DNA of 64,000 nt, from the NCBI RefSeq assembly GCF_900130125.1, contig NZ_FQXY01000007.1, positions 372,001-436,000 on the forward strand. Reading direction: 5' to 3'. This document shows, in pieces, positions 42,137 to 51,703 of the stretch. The stretch's first letter is position 1. The number at the start of each line of letters is the position of its first letter. The translations under genes were made by a program, and so were the position numbers. Source of the stretch: Bacteroides congonensis. Its GTDB lineage: Bacteria > Bacteroidota > Bacteroidia > Bacteroidales > Bacteroidaceae. The notes beneath the pieces were generated by a model. It saw only the letters and a program-made list of their open reading frames with translations, was not told the origin of the DNA and made no database searches.

Positions 42137-42370
42137 ATGGGAAACAACAAGAAACTAACCCGTTCTGCTAACCGGATGATTGCAGGAGTATGCGCCGGAA
42201 TTGCAGAGTATTTCGGCTGGGATCCGACTTTATTGAGAATAGTATATATATTAGCTACATTCTTTACGGCTTTCGCTGGAGTAATCATCTATATCATTCT
42301 ATGGATTATCATGCCGTCCAAAATGCCGTCAGACGGATATGAAGAACGTATGAATAACAGATTACATTAA
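42137..42370 (+). CDS. PspC-domain small membrane protein
   Basis: The 77-aa protein, from ATG 42137 (MGNNKKLTRSANRMIAGVC), is essentially one PspC domain: LTRSANRMIAGVCAGIAEYF, GWDPTLLRIVYIL and a transmembrane helix ending YIILWIIMPSK. PspC-type proteins sense membrane stress in enterobacteria; small stand-alone forms in Bacteroidetes have no defined role. The frame extending to 42104 would include the promoter. It is monocistronic and ends at a bidirectional terminator. Confidence 0.9.
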   Translation: MGNNKKLTRSANRMIAGVCAGIAEYFGWDPTLLRIVYILATFFTAFAGVIIYIILWIIMPSKMPSDGYEERMNNRLH

Positions 42371-42374
42371 AACA

Positions 42375-42424
42375 AGAGCCCCATTCGATTAGTTATTGTT
42401 TGGCATAAACTCGAATGGGGCTCT
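42375..42424. terminator. Bidirectional terminator between pspC-like gene and dnaX
   Basis: AGAGCCCCATTCGA (42375-42388) is exactly complementary to 42411-42424, a 14-bp stem, between convergent genes. Confidence 0.9.
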
Positions 42425-42448
42425 ATTCTATATGGATTCTTTAAAAGA

Positions 42449-44320
42449 CTAATACAATTCAAGTCCGAATTCCTCTTTCAGTTGCATCAAAGCCTGGTTC
42501 TTCTGTGCCATCATCTGGAACTTCTCTACACGTCCTACCGGACGTATATTTTCCGCCGCTTCACTAACCCGCACTTTCATCGCTACCTGACTATTCCTTA
42601 ACCGGCCGCGAAGATACTCCTGCAATTCGGGAATCAGGGCGGTAAAGTCTTTCGCTGCCATCTCATTATCCACTACAACTTCAAAAGTCGTCGAGTTCTT
42701 GAACAGTGTCGGACGAAGCATCTGCATACGCTTCATCAGCGCATCCTGCTCTTTAGGCAATTGCGCCGCATATTCCTGCCAGTAATAGTTCAGGTCACGG
42801 TCATTGAATATCAAATCCTCTTCCGGCTGCATCTGCACTTTGGGAGCAGTGGCCGTAGCCGTATTCTGTGTTTCCTGCCCACGCTGCGGATTCTTGATGG
42901 ACACGCCCAGACTGGACATCTTCATCACCGGAACTTTCCGTTGTTCTTCCCTCACTACCTGAGGAGCTCCCGCCCCCTGTGAAGGAGCAGAAGAAGTCGC
43001 ATTCGGATAAGACGATGCAGGCTGTGCCGCCGCAGATGTCTGCGGTTGACGGACAGCAGTAACATTACCGGCAGCCTGAGTTGGAGTTGAAGACGGAGAT
43101 GAATGAACAGGATTCTGCTGAGCTGAGGTTGCAGAAGCGACCTGCGGCTGCTGTGCTGCGGCAGGTTGGGCGAACACGGGTTTTATAGTCTTCTTAGGGC
43201 TACGCCCACCACTACCGTCATCCCCCTCGGTGGTAAGCTGTGCAACCTGTATCAAGGTCAGTTCTACCAGCAAACGCTTGTTCTTGCTGATGCGGTAATT
43301 CAAATCACATTCATTACAGAGCTTCATCGCCCGATACAGGAAAGGCAACGGACATTTCTGCGCCTGCTCCTGATAACGTTGGCGTATGCTCGCTCCTACT
43401 TCCAGCAAAGGCAAGGTCACCGCATCTTTGGCCACCAGTAAGTCACGGAAATGAGAGGACAAGCCGGTTATAAAGTGGCTTCCGTCAAAGCCTTTATTTA
43501 ATATATCATTGAAAAGCAGCAACGCATCGCTTACCTTATTCTCAAGAAAGCAATCCGTCAGACGGAAATAATATTCGTAATCAAGTACATTCAGATTATC
43601 AATCACGCTCTTATACGTGATGTTTCCACCCGTAAAACTCACTACCTGGTCGAAGATAGACAGGGCATCACGCATACCACCGTCCGCTTTCAGCGCTATC
43701 ACATTCAATGCTTCCGGCTCTGCGGTGATGGCTTCTTTCGAAGCGACATATGACAAATGATTCACCGTATCTTCCACACTAATCCGGTTGAAGTCGTAAA
43801 TCTGGCAACGGGAAAGGATGGTGGGAAGAATCTTATGCTTCTCTGTTGTAGCCAAAATAAAGATAGCATGACGGGGCGGCTCTTCGAGTGTTTTCAAGAA
43901 TGCGTTGAAAGCAGATGCGGAGAGCATATGCACCTCGTCGATGATATATACTTTATACTTGCCGATCTGGGGCGGAATGCGTACCTGTTCCACCAACTGG
44001 CGGATGTCGTCTACCGAGTTATTGGATGCGGCATCAAGTTCGTGGATATTGTACGAACGCTGTTCGTTGAACGCCACGCAAGATTCGCATTGATTGCAAG
44101 CCTCGCCATCGGCGGTGGGCGTCATACAGTTAATCGTTTTGGCAAAGATACGCGCGCAAGTAGTCTTTCCTACCCCACGCGGCCCGCAGAACAAATAAGC
44201 ATGAGCGAGTTTTTGAGTGGCAATCGCATTTTTCAGCGTAGTGGTCAGTGCCCGCTGACCTACCACTGACTCGAACGTGGATGGTCGGTACTTACGGGCT
44301 GATACAATATAGTTTTCCAT
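42449..44320 (-). CDS. dnaX: DNA polymerase III subunit gamma/tau
   Basis: ATG at 44320 (MENYIVSARKYRPSTFESVV) gives 623 aa. The AAA+ clamp-loader domain has GPRGVGKTT (P-loop), a zinc module C-x8-CNQCESC, DEVHMLSASAFNAFLKTLEEPP (Walker B) and the TTEKHKILPTILSRCQ sensor. Residues about 370-500 are a Ala/Gln/Pro/Ser-rich linker, and the C-terminal 120 residues resemble the tau polymerase-binding domain. It loads the beta clamp during replication. No obvious A-rich slippery site for a gamma form was searched for systematically. Confidence 0.95.
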   Translation of the reverse strand: MENYIVSARKYRPSTFESVVGQRALTTTLKNAIATQKLAHAYLFCGPRGVGKTTCARIFAKTINCMTPTADGEACNQCESCVAFNEQRSYNIHELDAASNNSVDDIRQLVEQVRIPPQIGKYKVYIIDEVHMLSASAFNAFLKTLEEPPRHAIFILATTEKHKILPTILSRCQIYDFNRISVEDTVNHLSYVASKEAITAEPEALNVIALKADGGMRDALSIFDQVVSFTGGNITYKSVIDNLNVLDYEYYFRLTDCFLENKVSDALLLFNDILNKGFDGSHFITGLSSHFRDLLVAKDAVTLPLLEVGASIRQRYQEQAQKCPLPFLYRAMKLCNECDLNYRISKNKRLLVELTLIQVAQLTTEGDDGSGGRSPKKTIKPVFAQPAAAQQPQVASATSAQQNPVHSSPSSTPTQAAGNVTAVRQPQTSAAAQPASSYPNATSSAPSQGAGAPQVVREEQRKVPVMKMSSLGVSIKNPQRGQETQNTATATAPKVQMQPEEDLIFNDRDLNYYWQEYAAQLPKEQDALMKRMQMLRPTLFKNSTTFEVVVDNEMAAKDFTALIPELQEYLRGRLRNSQVAMKVRVSEAAENIRPVGRVEKFQMMAQKNQALMQLKEEFGLELY

Positions 44321-44439
44321 ATCCGGGATTCTCTCTGTTTTTTGCTTTTGCTGCAAATGTACACAAAAAAGTGATAAGTAATAAGGGATAGAGAGAGAAG
44401 TTTTGAAGCCGAAGCGATAAGTTTTTAAGTTATTAGTTT

Positions 44440-44447
44440 TATCTTTG
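44440..44447 (+). promoter_or_regulatory. -7 element of the divIC-like gene
   Basis: TATCTTTG, 35 nt before ATG 44482. An AAGGAG lies 5 nt before the ATG. Confidence 0.65.
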
Positions 44448-44481
44448 CGGATATTAATGCGAATATTAATAAGGAGAAGTT

Positions 44482-44778
44482 ATGGGTAAACTAATCAGTA
44501 TTTGGAATTTCATATGCAGACGCAAGTATCTTATTACGGTCGTTGCATTTGCTGTCATCATAGGTTTTCTGGACGAGAACAGTTTGGTTCGCCGTTTCGG
44601 ATATGAGCGTGAAATCAGTCAATTGAAAGAAGAAATAGAAAAGTACCGGGCGGATTATGAAGAGAACACGAAACGTCTCAATGAAATAAGCACCAATCCG
44701 GATGCTATCGAGCAGATTGCCCGTGAGAAGTATCTGATGAAGAAACCCAACGAAGATATTTACGTTTTTGAAGAATAA
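44482..44778 (+). CDS. FtsB/DivIC-type septum formation initiator
   Basis: This 98-aa protein has a short basic cytoplasmic N-terminus, one transmembrane helix (YLITVVAFAVIIGFL) and a periplasmic coiled coil (REISQLKEEIEKYRADYEEN), ending in IEQIAREKYLMKKPNEDIYV, the DivIC signature. It is a bitopic division protein that bridges FtsL and FtsQ-type partners at the septum. An AAGGAG lies upstream, unusual for Bacteroides. It is followed after 3 nt by a small membrane protein, so an operon is likely. Confidence 0.92.
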   Translation: MGKLISIWNFICRRKYLITVVAFAVIIGFLDENSLVRRFGYEREISQLKEEIEKYRADYEENTKRLNEISTNPDAIEQIAREKYLMKKPNEDIYVFEE

Positions 44779-44781
44779 AGA

Positions 44782-45123
44782 ATGAAACAACTTGTACCCG
44801 CCCTTTTCGTCGTCGGAGCTGCCATGGCTCTTGCCGGAGCTGCTGTATTTATCACCGGATGGATATATGCTCCCTATATCTACACTATCGGAGCCGGATT
44901 CATCGCATTGGCACAGGTGAACACACCCGTCAAAGGGAAAAGCAAAACACTGAAACGCCTGCGCGTCCAGCAGATATTCGGAGCATTGGCCCTCATACTG
45001 ACCGGGGCTTTCATGTTCACTACACGTGGCAATGAGTGGATTGCCTGTCTTACCATTGCCGCCATACTCGAACTTTATACCGCCTTCCGTATCCCGCAGG
45101 AAGAAGAAAAGGAAAGGACATAA
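44782..45123 (+). CDS. Small membrane protein of unknown function
   Basis: The 113-aa protein has four hydrophobic segments (LFVVGAAMALAGAAVFITGW, PYIYTIGAGFIALAQV, IFGALALILTGAFMF, WIACLTIAAILELYTAF), separated by a basic loop KGKSKTLKRLRVQ. It lies 3 nt after the divIC-like gene and is probably co-translated. It recurs next to division genes in Bacteroides as far as I recall; function unknown. Confidence 0.8.
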   Translation: MKQLVPALFVVGAAMALAGAAVFITGWIYAPYIYTIGAGFIALAQVNTPVKGKSKTLKRLRVQQIFGALALILTGAFMFTTRGNEWIACLTIAAILELYTAFRIPQEEEKERT

Positions 45124-45244
45124 AAAAAGCCCGCTCATAGCTTCACAGTCTTGAACAGGCACCAACACAAACAAAATTTTAAAATTCATGTTCCGTCCTT
45201 TCTCACAAAGCACGGAACATATCAATTATTATTATTTACAAATT

Positions 45245-45847
45245 TTATTTCTTTACCGGAGAATATCTTGCATTCAACCCGTCTACAATTTCTTTTGTAA
45301 TGTTGAATGTGCTGTCAGCATAAAGCAGATTATCGAAACCTGTGTTGCTGAAGATTAAGCTATATCCGTGAGTCTTGTTATACTCCTTCAGGAAAGCATT
45401 GATAGAATCGCGGAACTGCAAGCTATTCTTGTTATTTTCTTCCATCAGACCATTCTGAAGTTTGTTGCTCAATTCCTGCAGGTCTTGTTCCAACTTCACC
45501 AGACGGTTGTATTCCTGCTGAGCTCTGTCTTGTGACAAGAATGCGTTATTCTCAACTTTCTTCTGGAAGTCTTGTTTTTCCTTATTCAGAGCGTTAGCCT
45601 TTTGGTTCAACGTCATGCGTACGTTTTCGCTCTTCTTTACCATTGCCTCATTCAAGTCAATACAGAAGTTGTATTTAGCAAGCAGCGAATCAATTTCAAC
45701 ATAGGCGATTTTCATTCCTGACAATTCGGCGTTAGACTGAGACGGAGCAGTAGTAGTTTGATTATCAGCTTTGCCGGCACATTGTGAAAATAAAACGATA
45801 AACGCAAGAGCAGCCAAACCATTCATGAGGTAGTTCATTCTATTCAT
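45245..45847 (-). CDS. OmpH/Skp-family lipoprotein chaperone
   Basis: The 200-aa protein starts MNRMNYLMNGLAALAFIVLF, with lipobox LFSQC (Cys about 23). The mature part has the OmpH pattern: MKIAYVEIDSLLAKYNFCID followed by a long coiled coil (about residues 68-145) and a small C-terminal beta part (GYSLIFSNTGFDNLLYA). Skp holds unfolded outer-membrane proteins in the periplasm; this version is lipid-anchored. It follows a small membrane-protein gene by 27 nt and shares its promoter. Confidence 0.88.
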   Translation of the reverse strand: MNRMNYLMNGLAALAFIVLFSQCAGKADNQTTTAPSQSNAELSGMKIAYVEIDSLLAKYNFCIDLNEAMVKKSENVRMTLNQKANALNKEKQDFQKKVENNAFLSQDRAQQEYNRLVKLEQDLQELSNKLQNGLMEENNKNSLQFRDSINAFLKEYNKTHGYSLIFSNTGFDNLLYADSTFNITKEIVDGLNARYSPVKK

Positions 45848-45874
45848 AATCTATAAGTATTGTTTTTAAATAAT

Positions 45875-46108
45875 TTAATTCATACTATCGTTCAAGGCTT
45901 TTTCCAACTCATCAATAGAAAAACGTGGTTTCTTTTGTGCTTCCCTATCCTGGGACTGCACACATCCGATACCTTTCTTACGCAACGTTTTGTTTCCGCT
46001 CACGTGACCATTAGGGAACTTCCCACCCTTCGTAAAGAATACTTTCACCCCTAATAATGCCAGGGAAATAGCAACTATTAACAAAGTTATCAGTATAGTC
46101 TCAACCAT
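45875..46108 (-). CDS. Small single-span membrane protein
   Basis: The 77-aa protein has one N-terminal membrane helix (ILITLLIVAISLALLGVKVFF) and a basic cytoplasmic tail with RKKGIGCVQSQDREAQ and a short acidic C-terminal helix (DELEKALNDSMN). It is a Bacteroidetes-specific small protein often placed before an OmpH gene. No function is known. Promoter at 46129. Confidence 0.75.
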   Translation of the reverse strand: MVETILITLLIVAISLALLGVKVFFTKGGKFPNGHVSGNKTLRKKGIGCVQSQDREAQKKPRFSIDELEKALNDSMN

Positions 46109-46128
46109 TTCTATTAATTTTGTGAGTG

Positions 46129-46136
46129 CAAAGATA
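46129..46136 (-). promoter_or_regulatory. -7 element of the small membrane protein/Skp operon
   Basis: TATCTTTG on the minus strand, 21 nt before ATG 46108. Confidence 0.7.
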
Positions 46137-46242
46137 GGCTTTAATGAGATATGAGTTCAGATAAGTCAATCAAATTAACCATATTTAGCAATAGAAGCGG
46201 ACAAAACCACCCTTCTATTCCTTATTATAAAAAGAAAATAGC

Positions 46243-47703
46243 ATGGAAAAAAAAGACTTAAAGCCGGCTGGCGTATTCAAGTATTTCGAAGAAATCTGCC
46301 AAGTGCCGCGCCCTTCAAAGAAGGAAGAGAAAATGATTGCCTATCTGAAGGCATTCGGAGCTAAACATAATCTTGAAACCAAGGTGGACGAAGCCGGCAA
46401 CGTACTGATTAAAAAGCCCGCTACTCCGGGGAAAGAGAATCTGCAAACCGTCGTACTGCAATCGCATATCGACATGGTATGCGAAAAGAACAACGATGTT
46501 CAACACGACTTCCTCACCGACCCCATCGAAACTGAAATAGACGGAGAATGGCTGAAAGCCAAAGGAACGACTCTCGGAGCGGACAACGGTATCGGCGTGG
46601 CTACCGAACTGGCGATTCTTGCTGATGACAGCATCGAGCACGGCCCGTTGGAATGTCTGTTTACCGTGGATGAGGAAACGGGACTGACGGGTGCTTTTGC
46701 CTTGAAAGAGGGTTTCATGAGCGGTGATATTCTCCTGAACCTCGATTCTGAGGACGAAGGGGAAATCTTTATCGGATGTGCCGGTGGCATTGATTCCGTG
46801 GCACAGTTTACCTATAAGGAGATAGAGGTTCCTGCCGGATATTTCTTCTTCAAGGTGGAAGTGAAAGGATTGAAAGGCGGTCACTCCGGTGGTGATATTC
46901 ACTTGGGACGGGGGAACGCGAACAAGATTCTGAATCGTTTCCTCACCCGTATAGCTGATAATCATGACTTGTATCTTTGTGAAATCAACGGCGGTAATCT
47001 ACGTAACGCCATCCCTCGTGAAGCGTATGCTGTCTGCGCAGTGCCCGAAGACGCGAAACACGATATTCGTACCGAACTGAATATCTTTGCCAGTGAAATG
47101 GAAGATGAATTGTCCGTCGTAGAACCGGACTTGAAACTGGTTCTTGAATCGGAAACTCCCCGCAAGACTGCTGTCGACCAGAATACAACCGACCGTCTGC
47201 TGAAGGCTCTGTATGCCGCTCCTCATGGTGTATATGCTATGAGTCAGGATATTCCGGGACTGGTGGAAACGTCTACAAACCTTGCATCCGTGAAAATGAA
47301 ACCGGAGAATGTTATCCGCATCGAAACCAGCCAGCGCAGTTCCATTTTGTCTGCCCGCAATGATATGGCGAATACCGTACGTGCCGTATTCCGGTTGGCA
47401 GGAGCGGATGTAACCTTTGGTGAAGGTTATCCGGGATGGAAACCGAATCCACATTCGGCTATCCTCGAAGTGGCTGCCGAATCTTACAAGCGTTTATTCG
47501 GTGTGGACGCCAAAGTGAAAGCTATCCATGCAGGACTGGAATGCGGCTTGTTCCTTGATAAATATCCGGCATTGGATATGATTTCTTTCGGCCCGACCCT
47601 GACTGGTGTACACTCTCCCGATGAACGGATGCTTATTCCTACCGTAGATAAGTTCTGGAAGCACTTACTGGATATTCTGGTACATGTTCCTGCCAAGAAA
47701 TAA
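46243..47703 (+). CDS. pepD: Aminoacyl-histidine dipeptidase (peptidase D, M20 family)
   Basis: This 486-aa cytosolic metallopeptidase has the M20 pattern: QSHIDMVCEKN (metal His and Asp), TTLGADNGIGVATELAIL (bridging Asp), TVDEETGLTGA (Glu-Glu catalytic pair), LDSEDEGEIFIGCAGG, the dimerisation KGGHSGGDIHLGRGNAN, and the final AIHAGLECGLF and GPTLTGVHSPDE metal site. It hydrolyses Xaa-His dipeptides such as carnosine. Length is normal. A hairpin with T-run follows at 47732. Confidence 0.95.
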   Translation: MEKKDLKPAGVFKYFEEICQVPRPSKKEEKMIAYLKAFGAKHNLETKVDEAGNVLIKKPATPGKENLQTVVLQSHIDMVCEKNNDVQHDFLTDPIETEIDGEWLKAKGTTLGADNGIGVATELAILADDSIEHGPLECLFTVDEETGLTGAFALKEGFMSGDILLNLDSEDEGEIFIGCAGGIDSVAQFTYKEIEVPAGYFFFKVEVKGLKGGHSGGDIHLGRGNANKILNRFLTRIADNHDLYLCEINGGNLRNAIPREAYAVCAVPEDAKHDIRTELNIFASEMEDELSVVEPDLKLVLESETPRKTAVDQNTTDRLLKALYAAPHGVYAMSQDIPGLVETSTNLASVKMKPENVIRIETSQRSSILSARNDMANTVRAVFRLAGADVTFGEGYPGWKPNPHSAILEVAAESYKRLFGVDAKVKAIHAGLECGLFLDKYPALDMISFGPTLTGVHSPDERMLIPTVDKFWKHLLDILVHVPAKK

Positions 47704-48832
47704 CAGACAAACTAGTCAACGAATCAAGAGTTATGGTAATAGCGAAAAAAGAGTAGCTATTACCATACTCTTTTTTGTTATGAGCTTATTGGGCATCAGC
47801 TTTCTTACTCCTTCTTATATTATAGCACAAGATCTTCATTACAAGCAAGATTCTCTCTCCCAAGAAAAAGTCCCTTTTCGCATCGTAAGCTGGAATATAG
47901 AAAACCTGTTCGACACTCATCACGACAGCCTGAAGAATGACCGCGAATTTCTTCCTGACGCAATGCGCCACTGGAATTACAGTAGATACAAAAAGAAGCT
48001 GGCTGATATTGCACGTGTCATCACGGCAGTCGGTGAATGGAATCCGCCCGTCCTCGTAGGTCTTTGTGAAGTAGAAAATGATACGGTACTGCGTGACCTC
48101 ACCCACCGCTCTCCTTTAAAAGAACTTGGTTACCGTTATGTCATGACGAGCTCTCCCGATTTAAGAGGTATTGACGTAGCTCTGCTTTATCAACGGGATT
48201 TATTCAAATTATTATCTTCCCGTTCTATCTCCATTCCTCCTTTCAACCAACATCGTCCGACAAGAGATTTATTGCACGTCAGCGGTTTATTACTGACAGG
48301 AGATACGCTGGATGTATTTGTCTGTCATCTCCCAAGTCGTTCGGGCGGAGCGAAAGAGTCCGAACCTTACCGGCTTCATGCTGCTCAAATTCTACGAACG
48401 GAAGCGGATAGTATTCTGTACAAACGGCTTCATCCACAAGTTATCATTATGGGAGATTTTAATGACTATCCGACTAATAAATCTATTCAGGAGGTACTGG
48501 AAGCGGAAGCACCATCCCCTACCTTATCTCCATTGAAACTCTATCATCTACTCGCTCGAAAAGCCAAATCCAAAGATTTCGGTTCTTATAAATATCGAGG
48601 CGAATGGGGATTGCTCGACCACTTGATTGTATCCGGTGCTTTGTTGAATCAATCCGGTAAGTTCTTCACCAGTGAGGAAAAAGCAAATGTCTGCCTGCTC
48701 CCCTTTTTACTAATTGAGGATAAGAAATACGGTGGTAGAGAGCCTTTCCGCACTTATAAGGGGATGAAGTATCAAGGCGGCATCAGCGACCATTTGCCTA
48801 TTTACACTGATTTCGAACTGATTTTATATTAA
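47684..48832 (+). CDS. Endonuclease/exonuclease/phosphatase-family secreted protein
   Basis: The only good upstream start is ATG 47684 (382 aa), which overlaps pepD by 20 nt. It gives a proper signal peptide (KRVAITILFFVMSLLGISFLTPSYIIAQ in parts: basic KR then a hydrophobic core). ATG 47780 would leave a core lacking positive charge. The EEP fold is shown by VSWNIENLFD, CEVENDTVLRDL (metal Glu), DVFVCHLPSRSGG, MGDFNDYP and ISDHLPIYTDF (catalytic Asp-His). It is probably a periplasmic or secreted phosphodiesterase/nuclease; substrate unknown. The pepD terminator hairpin is inside its signal-peptide coding region. Confidence 0.88.
   Translation: MFLPRNNRQTSQRIKSYGNSEKRVAITILFFVMSLLGISFLTPSYIIAQDLHYKQDSLSQEKVPFRIVSWNIENLFDTHHDSLKNDREFLPDAMRHWNYSRYKKKLADIARVITAVGEWNPPVLVGLCEVENDTVLRDLTHRSPLKELGYRYVMTSSPDLRGIDVALLYQRDLFKLLSSRSISIPPFNQHRPTRDLLHVSGLLLTGDTLDVFVCHLPSRSGGAKESEPYRLHAAQILRTEADSILYKRLHPQVIIMGDFNDYPTNKSIQEVLEAEAPSPTLSPLKLYHLLARKAKSKDFGSYKYRGEWGLLDHLIVSGALLNQSGKFFTSEEKANVCLLPFLLIEDKKYGGREPFRTYKGMKYQGGISDHLPIYTDFELILY
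47732..47777 (+). terminator. Hairpin with T-run inside the start of the EEP gene
   Basis: TATGGTAATAGC (47732-47743) is exactly complementary to 47756-47767, followed by CTCTTTTTTG. It would terminate pepD transcripts but also lies within the signal-peptide codons of the downstream gene, suggesting attenuation. Confidence 0.75.
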
Positions 48833-48888
48833 CTGGAACTAAAAATAATTTAAATTAGGACATTTATCTGATATCTCATATACATAAA

Positions 48889-49938
48889 TCACTCCAACAT
48901 ATAAGACAAAAGAAAAGAGCAAGCGTCATCCAACTCTTGCAAATGAGACTTCTGTTCTATAGCAATAGCACATTTCTTACAAAAATCATCAAGTAATCTT
49001 TTTGTCTGCTCATCGGTGACGACAATTTTAGCGGGATATACATTGGCAGAACACAGGATATTAGCAAATTCAGTCAACATATTTTCCGGTTTCTGTCCAA
49101 ATTCCTCCATTCCAGTTACAGGAAGTAGCATTTCACTATTTTCATCAACACACAACAGAATAGTAGGAAAATAAGGAACTTCATTTGTTTCCGATTGAAC
49201 GGAAACGGGAAGATGGACGAGACGACATTGAAGTATATCCAATTTTCTTAAGCCTTTTACTTTACGCGCCAGAACGTCATTGTCAAAGATCGGCATAGGA
49301 TAAACGTCTTGGCAGAAAGCCGGCAACTTCGTTAAACTCCATTCGTAAGTCCCATCAGGCTGTGGAACAAGATACGGCACTGTCTTTCCTCCCTCCAGAG
49401 TTGGATATTTACCTGACACATCAAAACCCAACTCTCCAAAACTATGGGTCTTCATCATCTTCGACACATCAAGCGAAGCTGATAAAGCCTCGGTTATCGC
49501 TTGCGCATCCTGTTCGCTTGTGATACCCCACGGCATTTTGTAAGGGCTATAGCGAACAAAATCAGGCCATCCATTGGAACGACGAATCTTCAACCCATGT
49601 GATTCAGCATAAGCCTTGATGATTTCTTTACTATGAGACATGATACCGCTGGCATTCGCAAAGTCACAATTGATGCAATTAAAAGTCACTATTACTTCAT
49701 GGGCAGCCATAACATCCAAATCTCCCATCTCAATTGTTTTCAGATAAGTAGAAAAGCCGGAATCCCCGATATATAGGGCGAGAGCATTATGCTCGCCCGC
49801 ATTACCCATAACACAGCAGTAACCTATCTCACCTGTAGAAAGACGAACCGCAAAAACATCAGAATCTGTGAGTTCCTTCCACAAATTCGTTTCTCTGTAG
49901 CGAAAGGCTACTGAAAGCATAGAGTCATTTAATATCAT
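48889..49938 (-). CDS. DUF6930-like protein of unknown function
   Basis: This 349-aa soluble protein begins MILNDSMLSVAFRYRETNLW. SNGWPDFVRYSPYKMPWGIT and the following DAQAITEALSASL helix match what I recall of DUF6930/DUF7309-type proteins of gut bacteria, whose role is unknown. No signal peptide or catalytic motif is visible. Several Cys pairs (INCDFANASG, KKCAIAIEQ) have no clear metal pattern. It has no clear promoter and lies beside a broken ATPase gene on the same strand. Confidence 0.55.
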   Translation of the reverse strand: MILNDSMLSVAFRYRETNLWKELTDSDVFAVRLSTGEIGYCCVMGNAGEHNALALYIGDSGFSTYLKTIEMGDLDVMAAHEVIVTFNCINCDFANASGIMSHSKEIIKAYAESHGLKIRRSNGWPDFVRYSPYKMPWGITSEQDAQAITEALSASLDVSKMMKTHSFGELGFDVSGKYPTLEGGKTVPYLVPQPDGTYEWSLTKLPAFCQDVYPMPIFDNDVLARKVKGLRKLDILQCRLVHLPVSVQSETNEVPYFPTILLCVDENSEMLLPVTGMEEFGQKPENMLTEFANILCSANVYPAKIVVTDEQTKRLLDDFCKKCAIAIEQKSHLQELDDACSFLLSYMLE

Positions 49939-49985
49939 ATTTTATCATTTTGTATTTTTCTATGAAGTTCATAATTTAACTTTTG

Positions 49986-51596
49986 TCATGCGATGGAAAT
50001 TTCCTCCCAGTCTTCTACTGTCCGTGTGACGGATGAGAAGTTCACTCCGATACAAACCACCTTTCGCTTGTCTGCCAGATAAGGCTTGGCGTAGCCGGTC
50101 TTCTCTATTTGTTCCTAAGCTTCCTGTGCCGTTCCGTCCATTTTGAATTCAAAGATATAGACGTAATCTTCCATTTCCAGCGTACAGTCCACCCGTCCGT
50201 AACTTTGGCGGTCTTCACAATGGATAGCAGTGCAATATACACCTATCAGTCGAAGCAATAGATAAAAAGTGTATTGAAAATGCTTTTCTGTAATATCTAT
50301 ATCTTTCAACGAACCGTGTGAGTCATAGGGAATACTTGCCAAAAAAGAGGTGAGCGAACGGCGGAACGCATTTGTATCCCCCTGTTCAAGATCCATTACG
50401 GCATCTGTTATCCAACTCGTCACTTCCTTACTCTTCGGTTTCATATAGTTGGCTGCTAATACAGACAAGAATCCTTTTCGTACCTCATTATTCGGGAAGT
50501 CGAGCAGATAAGTTCCCATTCTTTTATTATATTCCTTGATAGTAAGGTATCCACTTTGAAAAATCATAGGTAGGGGTTGTTCTACATCTGCCTTATAATC
50601 CACAAACATGGTCGGATCGTAAAATTTTCCTGTTAATTCATTCATCTGTTCACGGCTGTGTTGTAGCAAACGCACCAGATAGGTCGGAGTACCGGTAGCA
50701 AACCAATAGTCGCGGATTTCATTCATATCAAAAGTATTGAGTAAGCTGAACGGGTTATAAATGTCTGCCATATTCGTACTGAAATGATAGCCATCATACT
50801 GTCGTTTCAACCAATCCCTCATTTCTTCCACCGTACATTCATATTTAGTTGCCAACCGCGATATAGGTTCTTCGAAATATTTCTCCAATTCTTCCTGAGT
50901 AATTCCGCATAGTGATTCATAGCGTTCATCCATGCTAATGTCTTTTGGTTGGTTGAAACCGCTGAACACACTTACTTGCGAGAATTTCGTAACTCCCGTC
51001 AACAGTACGAATTTCAGATATTCGTCAGCTCCCTTAAAAGTGGAATAAAAAGATTTCAGAATTTCCCTGTGATGGTCTTCGAGCAGTAGTTTCTCTCCTA
51101 CATGATTGCAGGTGTAAGTTCCGGTATCCAACACATCGAGAATGGGTTTATCATATTCATCAATCAATACAACAGCACGCTGTCCTGTCTGTTCATAGGC
51201 ACGACGCAGTAATTCCTTGAATCGGTCACTTGTGGTAGTATAGTTCAGATTCTTACCATAGATATCTTCCCAATTGCCCAAATACCCTTCGATGGTTGCT
51301 TCGAGCACTCCCGGCTGGGTATATGGCCCACCGTTAAAGTCTATGCGGAAAATAGGATATTGTAACCAGTCTTTTTCAAGGTCGGCGATTGCCAATCCGT
51401 CAAAAAGCTCTTTCCGTCCTTGAAAATAACAAGCAAGTGTACTCACCAACAGGCTCTTCCCAAAACGACGGGGACGACTCAAGAAATAAATTGAACCCAT
51501 TTGTACAAGATTGTAAACCAATGCAGTCTTGTCTATGTACACGAAACCGTCTTTACGAATGCGGTCAAAGCTCTGTATTCCAATAGGGTATTTCAT
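49986..51596 (-). pseudogene. AAA-ATPase/PD-(D/E)XK nuclease-like protein with amber codon
   Basis: The frame from ATG 51596 (MKYPIGIQSFDRIRKDGFVY) stops at TAG 50117-50115 after 493 codons. It then stays open in the same frame for 42 codons (EQIEKTGYAKPYLADKRKVV, CIGVNFSSVTRTVEDWEE) to TGA 49988-49986. These residues are the normal end of the family, so a single nonsense change has cut it. The N-terminal AAA-like domain has SRPRRFGKSLLVSTLACYF and VVLIDEYDKPILD. The C-terminal nuclease-like part has GRVDCTLEMEDYVYIFEFKM (D...E-x-K). The catalytic E-x-K lies before the stop, so some activity may remain. This is a multicopy Bacteroides family of unknown role. Confidence 0.85.
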
Positions 51597-51703
51597 CTTT
51601 TTATCGGCTTTTTATAAATCAATAGACGAAGATACGCGAAAGCGGACATAAATGCAAACAAATTCGGATATTATCAAACGAATTTCGAACTACTACTCAA
51701 CAT

